Shown here: positions 34,926 through 43,920 of the stretch, piece after piece
Position numbering within the stretch: position 1 is the first letter of the stretch
Layout: each line of letters starts with the position of its first letter
Assembly: GCA_903918195.1 (NCBI GenBank)
Contig: CAIXDS010000178.1
Span: 1-43,959, forward strand
Reading direction: 5' to 3'
Origin: an uncultured Acetobacteraceae bacterium
Lineage (GTDB): Bacteria > Pseudomonadota > Alphaproteobacteria > Acetobacterales > Acetobacteraceae
Length of the DNA: 43,959 bases
The notes under the pieces: model-generated
What the model saw: only the letters and a program-made list of their open reading frames with translations
Database searches by the model: none
Told to the model about the DNA's origin: nothing
Translations under genes and position numbers: made by a program

Positions 34926-36194
34926 TCACCCGAACAGGCTGGGGAACAGCGTGCTGACGGCGTAGAGCGTCGAAAGCACAATAATGACACCGACGATACT
35001 GCCGCAGACGATATTTTGCGTTCGCGTGTTGGCGTACTCGCCCATGGTTGTCCGGTCATTCAGCAACAGGATCAGGAACACCAGCGCGGCCGGCAGCAGC
35101 GTCACCGCCACCACCTGGACGAACAGGGTGATCAGCACCAGGGGCGCCCCGGGGATCAGCACCACCAGGCCGGCCGAGACCAGGGTGATGAAGTAATTGA
35201 TATAGAAGGCCGGCGCTTCGCGGATTTTGTTGTTCAGCGAATGCGCCCAGCCGAAAATCTCGCCGAACGCCCAGGAACTGGCCAGCGAGATGCAGATCGC
35301 CCCGAGCAGGCCGGCGTCGAACAGGCCGATCGCCAGGAAGGTGCCCAGCCAGCGGTCGCGGTCCATCAGCACCGAGGCGGCCTGTGCGGCGTCGGTGATC
35401 TCCACGCCGTTGAGCACGGTGCCGGTCACGATCACGATGAATACGGCGACCACCACCGTGAACACCGAGCCGATCAGGGTGTCGGCGCGGCCCCAGGGGA
35501 TGTCCTTTTCCTTCATTCCCTTGTCGACGACCGAGGATTGCTGGAAAAACAGCATCCAGGGCGCGATGGTGGTGCCGATATTGGCCATCATGAAGAAGAA
35601 CAGCTCGCCGTTGAAGCCGCCCGGGAAGTTCGGGATCAGGCCCTGGCCGAGAATGTCGGACAGTCGCGGCTGCACCATGAAGGCACCGGGGATGTAGATC
35701 AGGTTGACCACGCAGAAGACCATGGCGATCTTCTCCCAGGTCCAGTAGCGCCCGTTGACCACGATCACGCCCATCAGGACGCAGACGCCGGCCACCGTCG
35801 CCCAGGCCGGCACACCGAAGATCCCCAGCGCCGCGGTCATGCCGACGAACTCGGTGACCAGCGTCAGCCAGTCGACGAGGATAAGGTCGATCAGCGAGAA
35901 CCAGCCCCAGAGTGCGCCGAAGCCGTCGAAGATGGCCTCGGCGTGACCGCGCTTGGTGACCGCCCCGAGCCGCACCGTCATTTCCTGGACGTAATAGGCG
36001 ACCGGGATCAGCACCAGCAGGAACCAGATCAGGTGGTACTGGTACTTGGCGCCGGTGGCGGCATAGGTGGTGATGCCGCCGGCATCGTTGTCGGCGATCA
36101 TCACCACCAGCCCCGGCCCGGACAGCACCAGATAGAGCCGGAATGCCTTGAGGTTGCGGCGGAAACGATAATACAGTTGTGTGATCGGGTTCAT
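34926..36194 (-). CDS. Nramp-like divalent metal transporter, non-canonical metal site
   Basis: A 422-aa protein with eleven or so membrane helices in the Nramp/LeuT order. In helix 1 the usual Asp-Pro-Gly-Asn is replaced by DNDAGG (residues 35-40 in MIADNDAGGITTYAA). In helix 6 the usual Met-Pro-His is replaced by MMANIGTTIAPW (202-213). These changes affect the residues that select Mn and Fe in canonical MntH, so the substrate may differ; Mg is a candidate given the MgtE-type partner. The ATG overlaps the stop of a 57-aa Cys-motif peptide (ATGA), so translation is coupled. The 64-aa membrane protein and the CBS protein follow. Confidence 0.92.
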   Translation of the reverse strand: MNPITQLYYRFRRNLKAFRLYLVLSGPGLVVMIADNDAGGITTYAATGAKYQYHLIWFLLVLIPVAYYVQEMTVRLGAVTKRGHAEAIFDGFGALWGWFSLIDLILVDWLTLVTEFVGMTAALGIFGVPAWATVAGVCVLMGVIVVNGRYWTWEKIAMVFCVVNLIYIPGAFMVQPRLSDILGQGLIPNFPGGFNGELFFFMMANIGTTIAPWMLFFQQSSVVDKGMKEKDIPWGRADTLIGSVFTVVVAVFIVIVTGTVLNGVEITDAAQAASVLMDRDRWLGTFLAIGLFDAGLLGAICISLASSWAFGEIFGWAHSLNNKIREAPAFYINYFITLVSAGLVVLIPGAPLVLITLFVQVVAVTLLPAALVFLILLLNDRTTMGEYANTRTQNIVCGSIVGVIIVLSTLYAVSTLFPSLFG

Positions 36195-36364
36195 AATACT
36201 GCCTTCAGCCGAACCTGATTGCCGACAGCGCTTCCGGCCGCGGACGCCGCACCGGCTGATGCCGTTGGAGCCACGCCGCAGCGACCGCAAAGGTCGCAGC
36301 GATAGGAAAAGACGGCGCCGGGGGGATGGTCCCACAGCGGGACCAGAGGGAAGAATTCCACCAT
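36191..36364 (-). CDS. 57-aa CxxCxxC peptide coupled to the Nramp-like gene
   Basis: A small reading frame starting at ATG 36364, with GGAG 6 bases upstream (GGAGACCGAA), and ending in a TGA that overlaps the Nramp-like ATG by ATGA. The peptide starts MVEFFPLVPLWDHPPGAVFS, has a metal-site-like YRCDLCGRCGVAP (C23, C26, C29) and ends with an Ala/Gly/Ser-rich tail. Aromatic and Cys content, the ribosome binding site and the stop-start overlap all argue for a real gene. A role as a metal-binding leader peptide or metallochaperone for the transporter is inference. Confidence 0.68.
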   Translation of the reverse strand: MVEFFPLVPLWDHPPGAVFSYRCDLCGRCGVAPTASAGAASAAGSAVGNQVRLKAVL

Positions 36365-36746
36365 TTCGGTCTCCGGTTGCTCGGTGGTTGCCCGAGCCCC
36401 GGAAACCCATCGTCCGGGGGTCAGCGCTGGCGGGGCGCGACCCGGCGGTTACATGGGCTGCCCGGGCGACGGGCCGCTGCGTCAGTCACGGCAGGCGTTG
36501 GCCGCCTACTGTCACTCTCCGCGGGCTGGCTCGTAGATCGCACGTTCAACTGACCCTCTGTTGGTGACCGGCCGACCGGCCCATAGTGATGGAACGATCA
36601 CCCCGGAACGAACGCGCCATATACCTATCGCGAGAGGGTGTTCAAGCCTCAATATCGTGGCCGCGCGCCAGGACCCTGGTCAGGGGCCACGCGCGCCATT
36701 CCCACCTCCCATGCGCCCCCACGCGGTTGGGACGCGCCATCCAGCC

Positions 36747-36775
36747 TTGTCAGTGCCAGACGGCGCCGCTATGGT
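36747..36775 (+). promoter_or_regulatory. Possible sigma-70 promoter for rnd
   Basis: TTGTCA (36747-36752) and TATGGT (36770-36775) are separated by 17 bases, in an otherwise GC-rich region with a local AT-rich patch (TATGGTATATTTT). Transcription would start near 36782, giving a leader of about 127 bases. Confidence 0.4.
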
Positions 36776-36855
36776 ATATTTTCCGAAATGTGCTTGAATC
36801 AGCGGGTTTTCCTGTAACCGGCCGGGCACTCTCCCGTGGCTCGACACCCGAGGGC

Positions 36856-36885
36856 AACCTCATACGGGCAAACCTCATACGGGCA
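36856..36885. repeat. Perfect 15-bp tandem duplication in the rnd leader
   Basis: AACCTCATACGGGCA occurs twice in direct succession, ending 23 bases before the rnd start codon. Confidence 0.9.
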
Positions 36886-36908
36886 TTTGTGCGTGCCCGG
36901 CGGACAGC

Positions 36909-37565
36909 ATGGCCGACATCACCCAGTTCACGCCCGGCGCCACCATCCACCTGCACCGCAACGACCTGCCGCCGGACCTCCGGCTAGGCCCGGTGGTGGC
37001 GGTCGATACCGAAACGATGGGGCTCAACCCGCATCGTGACCGGTTGTGCCTGGTGCAGCTCTCCGCCGGCGACGGCGTCGCGCATCTGGTGCAGATCGTG
37101 CCGGAACGCCTCGGCGGGCACGGTGCGAACTGCCCGAATCTGCGCCGGCTGCTGGCCGACCCGGCGGTGGTGAAACTGATGCATTTCGCCCGCTTCGACG
37201 TGGGCATCCTGCAGCACGCGCTGGATATCGAGGTGGCCCCGGTCCGCTGCACCAAGATCGCCGCCCGCCTCACCCGCACCTTCACCGAGCGGCACGGGCT
37301 GAAGGACCTTTGCCGCGAACTGCTAGGTGTCGATCTGTCCAAGCAGCAGCAGACCAGCGACTGGGGGGCGGCCGACCTCACCCCCGAGCAGCTCGCCTAT
37401 GCGGCGTCCGACGTGCTGCATTTGCATGCGCTGTGGCGCCGGCTGGAGGCGCTGCTGGTGCGCGAGGGGCGGCTGGCGCTGGCCGAGTCCTGCTTTGCCT
37501 TCCTGCCCGCCCGCGCCCGGCTGGACATGCTCGGCTACGAGACCCCGGATATCTTCTCACATTAA
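36909..37565 (+). CDS. rnd: Ribonuclease D-like 3'-5' exonuclease
   Basis: A 218-aa DEDDy exonuclease. The Exo I motif is VVAVDTETMGLNP (Asp and Glu), Exo II is LMHFARFDVGILQHAL, and Exo III is LAYAASDVLHLHALW (Tyr and Asp). E. coli RNase D (375 aa) trims tRNA 3' ends and also has HRDC domains; this protein has only the nuclease domain, as is common in alphaproteobacteria. It is followed, after about 300 bases, by the lpt genes. Confidence 0.93.
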   Translation: MADITQFTPGATIHLHRNDLPPDLRLGPVVAVDTETMGLNPHRDRLCLVQLSAGDGVAHLVQIVPERLGGHGANCPNLRRLLADPAVVKLMHFARFDVGILQHALDIEVAPVRCTKIAARLTRTFTERHGLKDLCRELLGVDLSKQQQTSDWGAADLTPEQLAYAASDVLHLHALWRRLEALLVREGRLALAESCFAFLPARARLDMLGYETPDIFSH

Positions 37566-37867
37566 GGCCATGTTTTTGCCCTAGGGACTGCCTCGGCCCG
37601 GGGCGCAATTGTTGACCCCGTGGGTGTCAGTGCCTACAGCCTGACATCGCAGCCGCAGCATGGAGACCGACCAGCCCGCATGATCGCGCCCAGCCTTGCC
37701 ACCAGACCAGTCGCGGTCCGCCCGCCAGAAGAACACCGCCTGAAGGTCGCCCGCAGCGTGCCGGGGATCAGGGTGATGGCTGTGCGTGCATGGGCGGCGG
37801 CGCTGGACCGATGCTGCGCCGCTTTGGTCGGGGTGCCTGGGCATCGCCTGCTGCGCGCGGGGCCAGC
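37566..37867. other. Spacer between rnd and lptC
   Basis: These 302 bases contain one plus-strand frame (GTG 37620 to 37871, 83 aa) whose TGA overlaps the lptC GTG. Its product resembles nothing I know and has no good ribosome binding site, so I do not call it. In related genomes a sugar-phosphate isomerase gene (kpsF/gutQ) often sits here; no trace of it is seen. Confidence 0.5.
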
Positions 37868-38536
37868 GTGACCGCGGCCCCCCTCGATCTGCCGAGCCCG
37901 ACGGAGCCAAGACGCGTCCACCGGCGGCTGGACATCCCCATGCGGCGCGCGCCAACCGAAACCGCCCGCCGCCGGGTCACCGTGCGCCTGGCCAAGCGCC
38001 TGCTGCCGGTGGCGGCGCTGGCGCTGCTCTCGCTGGTAGCGTTGTGGCCCGAGCTGGGCCCGGACGAACACCGCAGGCTGGCCTACCACGTCAGCGGAAT
38101 CGTGCCGGAAAACGGCCAGCTCACCGATCTGCGCTACAACAGCGTGGATGACCGCGACCGCCCCTACACCGTGACCGCCTCGGCGGCCAAGCAGGTCTCG
38201 CCGGAGCGGATCAATCTGGTGGACCCCAAGGGCGATATCAGCCTGGAATCGGGGAGTTGGCTGATGGTTCAGGCTCTCCGGGGCGTCTACGGCCAGCACA
38301 GCGGCCAGCTCGACCTGGCCGGCGACGTGGTGCTGTACCGCGATGACGGGCTCACCATGCTGACCGACGCAACGACCCTCGACCTCAAGGCCGGGGTGGC
38401 CGTCAGCGCCGAGCAGGTGCATGCCGAGGGTCCGTTCGGCAGCCTCGACGCCCAGGGTTTCGCGGTCACCGACCGCGGCACGGTGGTGCAGTTCACCGGC
38501 CCGGGCCGGCTCGTGCTGAACGCGCGGTCGCGATGA
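37868..38536 (+). CDS. lptC: LPS export protein LptC
   Basis: Bitopic inner-membrane protein that receives lipopolysaccharide from the LptBFG extractor and passes it to LptA. A basic N-terminal region (ARRRVTVRLAKRLLP) leads to one membrane helix (VAALALLSLVALWPEL), followed by a beta-jellyroll with repeats such as YTVTASAAKQVSPERINL and LTDATTLDL. The start is uncertain: GTG 37868 gives 222 aa, while ATG 37940 or ATG 37790 are also in frame. Its stop overlaps the lptA start (ATGA), so the two are coupled. Confidence 0.88.
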   Translation: MTAAPLDLPSPTEPRRVHRRLDIPMRRAPTETARRRVTVRLAKRLLPVAALALLSLVALWPELGPDEHRRLAYHVSGIVPENGQLTDLRYNSVDDRDRPYTVTASAAKQVSPERINLVDPKGDISLESGSWLMVQALRGVYGQHSGQLDLAGDVVLYRDDGLTMLTDATTLDLKAGVAVSAEQVHAEGPFGSLDAQGFAVTDRGTVVQFTGPGRLVLNARSR

Positions 38537-39590
38537 CGGGCCGCCTCGCCGCCCTGCTGCTGCTGGCAGCCCTCGTCGCCCCGCCGGCCCGGAGCCAGCC
38601 GATCGACATGTCCAGCGGCGGCCCGGTGGACGTGACCGCGCGCGACGGGTTCGAATGGCAACAGTCCAACCAGACGATCACCGCCAACGGCGATGCCCGC
38701 GCGGTGCGCGGCAACGTCACCGTGCTGGGCGACCGTCTGGTTGCGCATTACCGCAAAAAGGCCTCCGCCGGGCAGCCCGCGCCGGCAGCCCCACCGCCTG
38801 GCGCCGCACCGCCTGGCGCCGCGGGCAGCCCCGATGCCGACAGCGGCAGCAACGAGATCTACCTGCTGGACGCGATCGGGCATGTGCGCATCCTCACCCC
38901 CACCGATGAAGCGGTGGGCGACAAGGCCGTCTACGGCATCGATCAGGCGCTGCTGGTGCTGACCGGCAAGGGCCTGCGGCTGACCACGCCGCAATACGTC
39001 ATGACGGCGCGTGACAGCATGGAATACTGGTCGCAGCTCCACATGGCCGTGGGCCGCGGCAACGCCGTGGTGGTGGCGACCGACGGGCGGCGGCTCTCCG
39101 GCGATGTGCTGGTGGGCTACACCAGCGAAGCCGCCCCGGCCGCGGGTTCGCCTGCTCCGGCGACCCCTGTTGCGGTCAGCGCGCCGGCCAAGCCGGCGGC
39201 GCCGCCGGGTGCCGGCGGCGTTGACGCCTCGGGCAAGCTGCAGCGCGTGGAAGCCTATGGCAATGTGGAGGTCCGCACCCAGACCGACATCGTGCGCGGC
39301 GACCGCGGCGTCTATCTGCCCGACACCGGCATGGCCCGGGTGCTGGGGAATGTGCGGATCATCCATGGCCAGAACGTGATCACCGGCGCCGCGGCGGACG
39401 TGAACATGAAGACCGGCATCGCCCACGTGGTCTCCGACCCGGCGCGGCGGGTGCAGGGCCTGCTCATGCCCAACGGCGCCCAGGCCCAGGGTGGCGGGGC
39501 ACCGGGCGCCGCCAAACCCGCCGGGCCGGCCCCGGCCCTGGCCCCCGCGCCGGGCGGCGGCAAGCCTGCCGGGCCGGGAGGGCCGTTACG

Positions 39591-39594
<4 letters not shown>
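38533..39594 (+). CDS. lptA: LPS transport periplasmic protein LptA/OstA
   Basis: Periplasmic bridge protein of lipopolysaccharide export. A signal peptide is clear (MTGRLAALLLLAALVAPPARS, cleavage near residue 21). OstA-type repeats follow: WQQSNQTITANGDARAVRGN and LQRVEAYGNVEVRTQTDIVR, then DTGMARVLGNVRIIHGQN. At 353 aa it is nearly twice E. coli LptA (185); the extra length comes from two Pro/Ala-rich inserts (near residues 80-100 and 180-205) and a Gly/Pro/Ala-rich C-terminal tail. Both ends overlap neighbours by ATGA, giving tight coupling lptC-lptA-lptB. Confidence 0.9.
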
Positions 39595-40373
<779 letters not shown>

Positions 40374-40462
40374 GCGGCCCGGCCGGCGAGCAGGGCGTCG
40401 CGTGCACACAATCCCTTGTGGCCTGCACCCCAAACGCGCGCTAAACTGACTTGGTCGAGCTC

Positions 40463-40478
40463 CAGCACGATTCTTGCT
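40463..40478 (+). promoter_or_regulatory. Possible sigma-54 (-24/-12) promoter upstream of rpoN
   Basis: CAGCACG-ATTC-TTGCT resembles the consensus TGGCACG-N4-TTGCW. The -12 GC is kept and lies exactly 10 bases after the -24 dinucleotide, which here is AG instead of GG. The rpoN start is 98 bases downstream. Confidence 0.4.
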
Positions 40479-40575
40479 TGCATCTCGGCGCCAATCGCGC
40501 TGCATTGCGACATCGCGCTGCACTGCGGCAACGATGACGCCGGCAGCCGCGCCACCATCCTGGTAGCCAGCAATC

Positions 40576-42063
40576 GTGTCCTTCGCCATCGGCCCTCGCC
40601 TCGATCTGCGCCAGTCCCAGTCGCTGGTCATGACGCCGCAGCTGCGGCAGGCCATCAAGCTGCTGCAGTTCTCCAACCTCGAGGCCGCCGCCTTCGTCGA
40701 GGAGGAGCTGGAACGCAACCCGCTGCTTGAGCGCGATGACCGGTCCGAACTGGACGGCCCCGAACGCGCCGCTCCCGACCAGATCGTGATCGCCGGGCCG
40801 GAACCGGCCGACGCCGCCGCCGCGGTGGCCTCCGACATGCTGCCCGCCGAGGCGCCGCTGGAAACGCCCGACTACGCCGAGACCTACGATCCGGGCGGGG
40901 CCGGCGACGGGGCAATGATGGGCCGCGGCGGCAATACGGCATTCGAGACCGACGAACGCACCATCGACGACTTTGCCGCCCCGGCCTGCACGCTGCGCGA
41001 GCACCTGTCGGAACAGCTGCGCCTGTCCTTCAACGATCCGGCCGAGCGACTGATCGGCGCCTCGATGATCGCGCTGCTGGAACCCTCCGGCCGGCTCTCG
41101 GTGGATACCGCCGCGCTGGCGGCGGCGCTGGGCGCCGATCCCGCCGTGGTGGCGTCGGTGCGCGAGCGCATGCTGCGGTTCGACCCGACCGGCATGTTCG
41201 CCCGCGACCTGAAGGAATGCCTGGCGGTCCAGTTGGCCGAGAAGAACCGCCTCGACCCGGCCATGCAGGCAATGCTGAACAACCTGGAACTGCTGGCCAG
41301 GCGCGACCTGAAGCGGCTGATGACGGTGTGCGGCGTGGACGCGGCCGACCTCACCGACATGATCGCCGAGATCCGCCGGCTCGACCCCAAGCCGGGCGCA
41401 TCGTTCGACGCCGTGCCGCCGCAGCCGGTGGTGCCCGACGTGCTGATGCGCCCCGACCCGGAGGGCGGCTGGCTGCTCGAACTGAATCCGGAAACCATGC
41501 CCCGCGTGCTGGTCAATCACGGCTTTTCCGCCCAGGCGATGACGCGGGCCAGCCGCGAGGATCGCGCCTTCCTGACCGAAAAGCTGCAGACCGCGAACTG
41601 GCTGGTCAAATCGCTGCAGCAGCGCGCGCAGACCATCCTGAAAGTGGCCTCCGAGATCGTGCGCCAGCAGGACGGGTTCTTCCGTCACGGTGTCGGCCAC
41701 CTCCGCCCGCTCATTCTGCGCGACATCGCCGCCGCGGTCGAAATGCACGAAAGCACCGTCAGCCGGGTCACCGCGCACAAATACATCGCCACGCCGCGCG
41801 GCATCTACGAGATCAAATTCTTCTTCACCACCGCCATCGCCGGCACCGGCGGGGAAAGCCACAGCGCCGAGGCGGTCCGCCACCGCATCAGGAGCATGGT
41901 CGATACCGAGCGGCCCGAGGAAATTCTTTCCGACGATGCGATCGTGGCAGTTCTGCGCAGGGAAGGCGTGGACATCGCCCGCCGGACCGTGGCCAAATAC
42001 CGCGAAGCGCTGCGCATCCCAAGCTCGGTGCAGCGCAAACGGGAGAAGGCCATGCCAGCCTGA
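40576..42063 (+). CDS. rpoN: RNA polymerase sigma-54 factor
   Basis: Directs transcription from -24/-12 promoters, dependent on AAA+ activators; regulon often covers nitrogen metabolism, motility and transport. The 495-aa protein has region I (RLDLRQSQSLVMTPQLRQAI), an acidic region II, the core-binding region III and the C-terminal DNA-binding part: HESTVSRVTAHKYIATPRGI and the RpoN box ARRTVAKYRE. The start is GTG 40576. It lies 200 bases after lptB, the usual alphaproteobacterial order, and hpf follows 85 bases later. No enhancer-binding protein is encoded in the window. Confidence 0.97.
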   Translation: MSFAIGPRLDLRQSQSLVMTPQLRQAIKLLQFSNLEAAAFVEEELERNPLLERDDRSELDGPERAAPDQIVIAGPEPADAAAAVASDMLPAEAPLETPDYAETYDPGGAGDGAMMGRGGNTAFETDERTIDDFAAPACTLREHLSEQLRLSFNDPAERLIGASMIALLEPSGRLSVDTAALAAALGADPAVVASVRERMLRFDPTGMFARDLKECLAVQLAEKNRLDPAMQAMLNNLELLARRDLKRLMTVCGVDAADLTDMIAEIRRLDPKPGASFDAVPPQPVVPDVLMRPDPEGGWLLELNPETMPRVLVNHGFSAQAMTRASREDRAFLTEKLQTANWLVKSLQQRAQTILKVASEIVRQQDGFFRHGVGHLRPLILRDIAAAVEMHESTVSRVTAHKYIATPRGIYEIKFFFTTAIAGTGGESHSAEAVRHRIRSMVDTERPEEILSDDAIVAVLRREGVDIARRTVAKYREALRIPSSVQRKREKAMPA

Positions 42064-42148
42064 ACGCGGCCGCGTCCTTGCCCTCGTGGCAATGTGCGGT
42101 CAGGGCCGGCAGGCGGTCCCGAACGTGTGTATGTGGATGAGAAAACGC

Positions 42149-42742
42149 ATGCAGATCACCGTCTCCGGCAAACAGGTCGACCTGTCCGACGCGCTGCGGA
42201 CCCGCGTGGCCCAGCAACTCGACACGATCGCCTCCAAGTATTTCGACCAGGCGCTGGAAGCGCACGTCACCTTCGGCCGCGCCCGCAGCTTCTTCACCTG
42301 CGACATCAACGTGCACGCCGCCCGCGGCCTGACCCTGCGGGGCGAAGGCGAGGCCGCCGACGCCAACAGCGCCTTCGACGACGCCGCCGAGCACATCGCC
42401 AAGCGGCTGCGCCGCTATCGCCGGCGCGTCAACGAGCACGCGCGCGACGCCACCCCGCGCGACCGGCCGCTGGCCGGCCGGCAATACATCCTGCGCCAGG
42501 AGGAGGAGACCGAGACCGTCCCCGAGACCGACGGCACCGTCCAGACCGGCGCCTACGCCACCGTCATCGCCGAACAGCCGGCCGAAATCGCGCAGCTATC
42601 GGTCAGCGACGCGGTGATGCGCATGGACCTCGCCGACCAGCAGGTGCTGATGTTCCGCAACAGCACGACCGGTGAATTGAACGTGGTCTACCGGCGCGGT
42701 GATGGGCATATCGGGTGGATCGATCCGACCGGGTCTGGCTGA
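42149..42742 (+). CDS. hpf: Ribosome hibernation promoting factor, long form
   Basis: Binds the 30S decoding region and dimerises ribosomes in stationary phase. The N-terminal half is the HPF/RaiA fold (MQITVSGKQVDLSDALRTRV, then AADANSAFDDAAEHIAKRLR). The C-terminal 55 residues are the long-HPF dimerisation domain (MRMDLADQQVLMFRNSTTGE, then VVYRRGDGHIGWIDP). At 197 aa it fits the long form. ATG 42149 is preferred; in-frame ATGs at 42131 and 42137 would add 4 to 6 residues. It follows rpoN as in many proteobacteria; ptsN, often next, is absent. Confidence 0.95.
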   Translation: MQITVSGKQVDLSDALRTRVAQQLDTIASKYFDQALEAHVTFGRARSFFTCDINVHAARGLTLRGEGEAADANSAFDDAAEHIAKRLRRYRRRVNEHARDATPRDRPLAGRQYILRQEEETETVPETDGTVQTGAYATVIAEQPAEIAQLSVSDAVMRMDLADQQVLMFRNSTTGELNVVYRRGDGHIGWIDPTGSG

Positions 42743-42761
42743 TACGACAACAAAGTTAAGG

Positions 42762-42805
42762 CCAGGGCTCTGCCCTGGACCCGGCAGGGGGCAGTGGCCC
42801 CCTGC
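42762..42805. repeat. Intergenic hairpin repeat after hpf
   Basis: Two dyads in succession: CCAGGGC-TCT-GCCCTGG (42762-42778) and GCAGGGGGC-AGTG-GCCCCCTGC (42784-42805). The first is a member of the family at 20364-20380 and 32267-32283. It lies between two convergent genes (hpf and the glycosyltransferase), where it could also end transcription. Confidence 0.85.
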
Positions 42806-42837
42806 ACCCCATTCGGTTAAGCGGCCGGCCGCATCGG

Positions 42838-43920
42838 TCAGACGGGAAGCACCGTTCCGATTCGCTCGGCCATCGCGGTCGCTGTGCGCCGCCAGGCGGC
42901 CCTCGGGTCGCCGGCTTGCGTGGTTGGCTCTGGCGGGCTTTCCAACAGGTCCCGCAACGCCGCCGCCAGGCTTTCCGGCGCCGGATCGCACAGGCGCGCG
43001 AGAGTCTCGCCGGATAGTTGCTCGGTGATGCCGCCGACCCTGGTCGCGACCACCCAGCGCCGCGCCGCGATCGCCGCCGCAGCAACGCCGCTCTGGCTCG
43101 CCTCGGTGTGCGACAGCACCAGCGCGTCTGCCCAGGCCAGCAGGGCACCGACCTCGTCCTCCGGCACCCAGCGATTCTCCACCCGCACGCCGGGCAGCCG
43201 GCGCAGAAGGTCCAGCGCCTCGGAATCCGGACCGCTGCCGACCACCCGGACATCCAGGTCCGGATGCGCACCGAGATGACTGAGCGCCGCGGCGAGCAGG
43301 TCGAGTCCCTTGTAGGGTAACAGGCGGCCGAACGAGAGCAGCCGCAACTTGCCGCCATGCGCGCGCGGCGGCGGCGGCGGCGGGCCGAACACGAAGGGCG
43401 GCAGGGTGGCCATGATAAGCGGCTTGCCCTTCGCCAGCCCCTGCGCGCGCAGCCGCCCGGCCACGTGGCTGGTCAGGGCGATCACCCCGTCGGCACGGCG
43501 CACCAGCAGCCGCTGCAGCAGCATCTGCGCCGGAAAGCCATCGCCCGGATGGGCATCCGCATCGTGCACCACTACCAGGAACGGCACGCCGGCGCGCCGC
43601 AGCGCCGCCGCCATCACCAGATCAAGCGCCGCCGGCATGCCACAGATCGCGACATCGGGCGCGAGCGCCCGAATCCGTTCGGCCAGCGGCCCGACCAGGA
43701 ACGGTGCCGCGGGCAGCCGCAACAGCAGGCCGGCGAGACCGGAATAGGTGGAAAACGGCAGGTCGCAGCGCGGCGGCGCCGGCCCGCGCAGCAACTCCGC
43801 CTGGGCAGACAGCGACAACACGGAATCGTGTCCGGGCAGGTCGCGCAGCGTGGCGGCAAGCTCCGCCGCATAGCGCGGCCCGGCGCCGCGGCGGCCCCAT
43901 TGCCAGACCAGCACCTTCAT
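42838..43920 (-). CDS. GT4-family glycosyltransferase
   Basis: A 360-aa GT-B fold transferase. The N-terminal domain begins MKVLVWQWGRRGAGPRYAAE, with VVHDADAHPGDG midway. The C-terminal nucleotide-sugar domain has LRLLSFGRLLPYKGLDLLAAAL, DVRVVGSGPD and VLSHTEASQSGVAAAAIAA, the last being the E-7x-E-like donor site in relaxed form. Such enzymes add sugars to lipopolysaccharide, exopolysaccharide or glycolipids; the substrate is unknown. Its ATG overlaps the stop of the gene before it (ATGA), so it belongs to an operon that continues past the right edge. Confidence 0.9.
   Translation of the reverse strand: MKVLVWQWGRRGAGPRYAAELAATLRDLPGHDSVLSLSAQAELLRGPAPPRCDLPFSTYSGLAGLLLRLPAAPFLVGPLAERIRALAPDVAICGMPAALDLVMAAALRRAGVPFLVVVHDADAHPGDGFPAQMLLQRLLVRRADGVIALTSHVAGRLRAQGLAKGKPLIMATLPPFVFGPPPPPPRAHGGKLRLLSFGRLLPYKGLDLLAAALSHLGAHPDLDVRVVGSGPDSEALDLLRRLPGVRVENRWVPEDEVGALLAWADALVLSHTEASQSGVAAAAIAARRWVVATRVGGITEQLSGETLARLCDPAPESLAAALRDLLESPPEPTTQAGDPRAAWRRTATAMAERIGTVLPV

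Larger units (their letters stand above)
36365..36908. other. Divergent intergenic region between the Nramp-like operon and rnd
   Basis: These 544 bases hold no convincing gene. They must carry promoters for both directions. A likely rnd promoter (36747-36775) and a 15-bp tandem duplication (36856-36885) are listed separately. I searched the part near the Nramp-like operon for a manganese or magnesium riboswitch and found no convincing match. Confidence 0.55.

Noticed and set aside
34854-36218. 454-codon plus-strand frame opposite the Nramp-like operon
   Set aside because: His/Asp/Gln-rich product is the mirror of a membrane protein; no start signal.
36195-36600. Manganese (yybP-ykoY) or magnesium riboswitch before the Nramp-like operon
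   Set aside because: The leader was read on the minus strand for the conserved GGGGAGUAG-type and M-box cores; none was convincing, and much of the region encodes the 57-aa peptide.
37620-37871. 83-codon frame whose stop overlaps the lptC start
   Set aside because: The overlap is suggestive, but the GTG has no ribosome binding site, the product is Arg/Ala/Pro-rich with no recognisable fold, and the true lptC start is itself uncertain.
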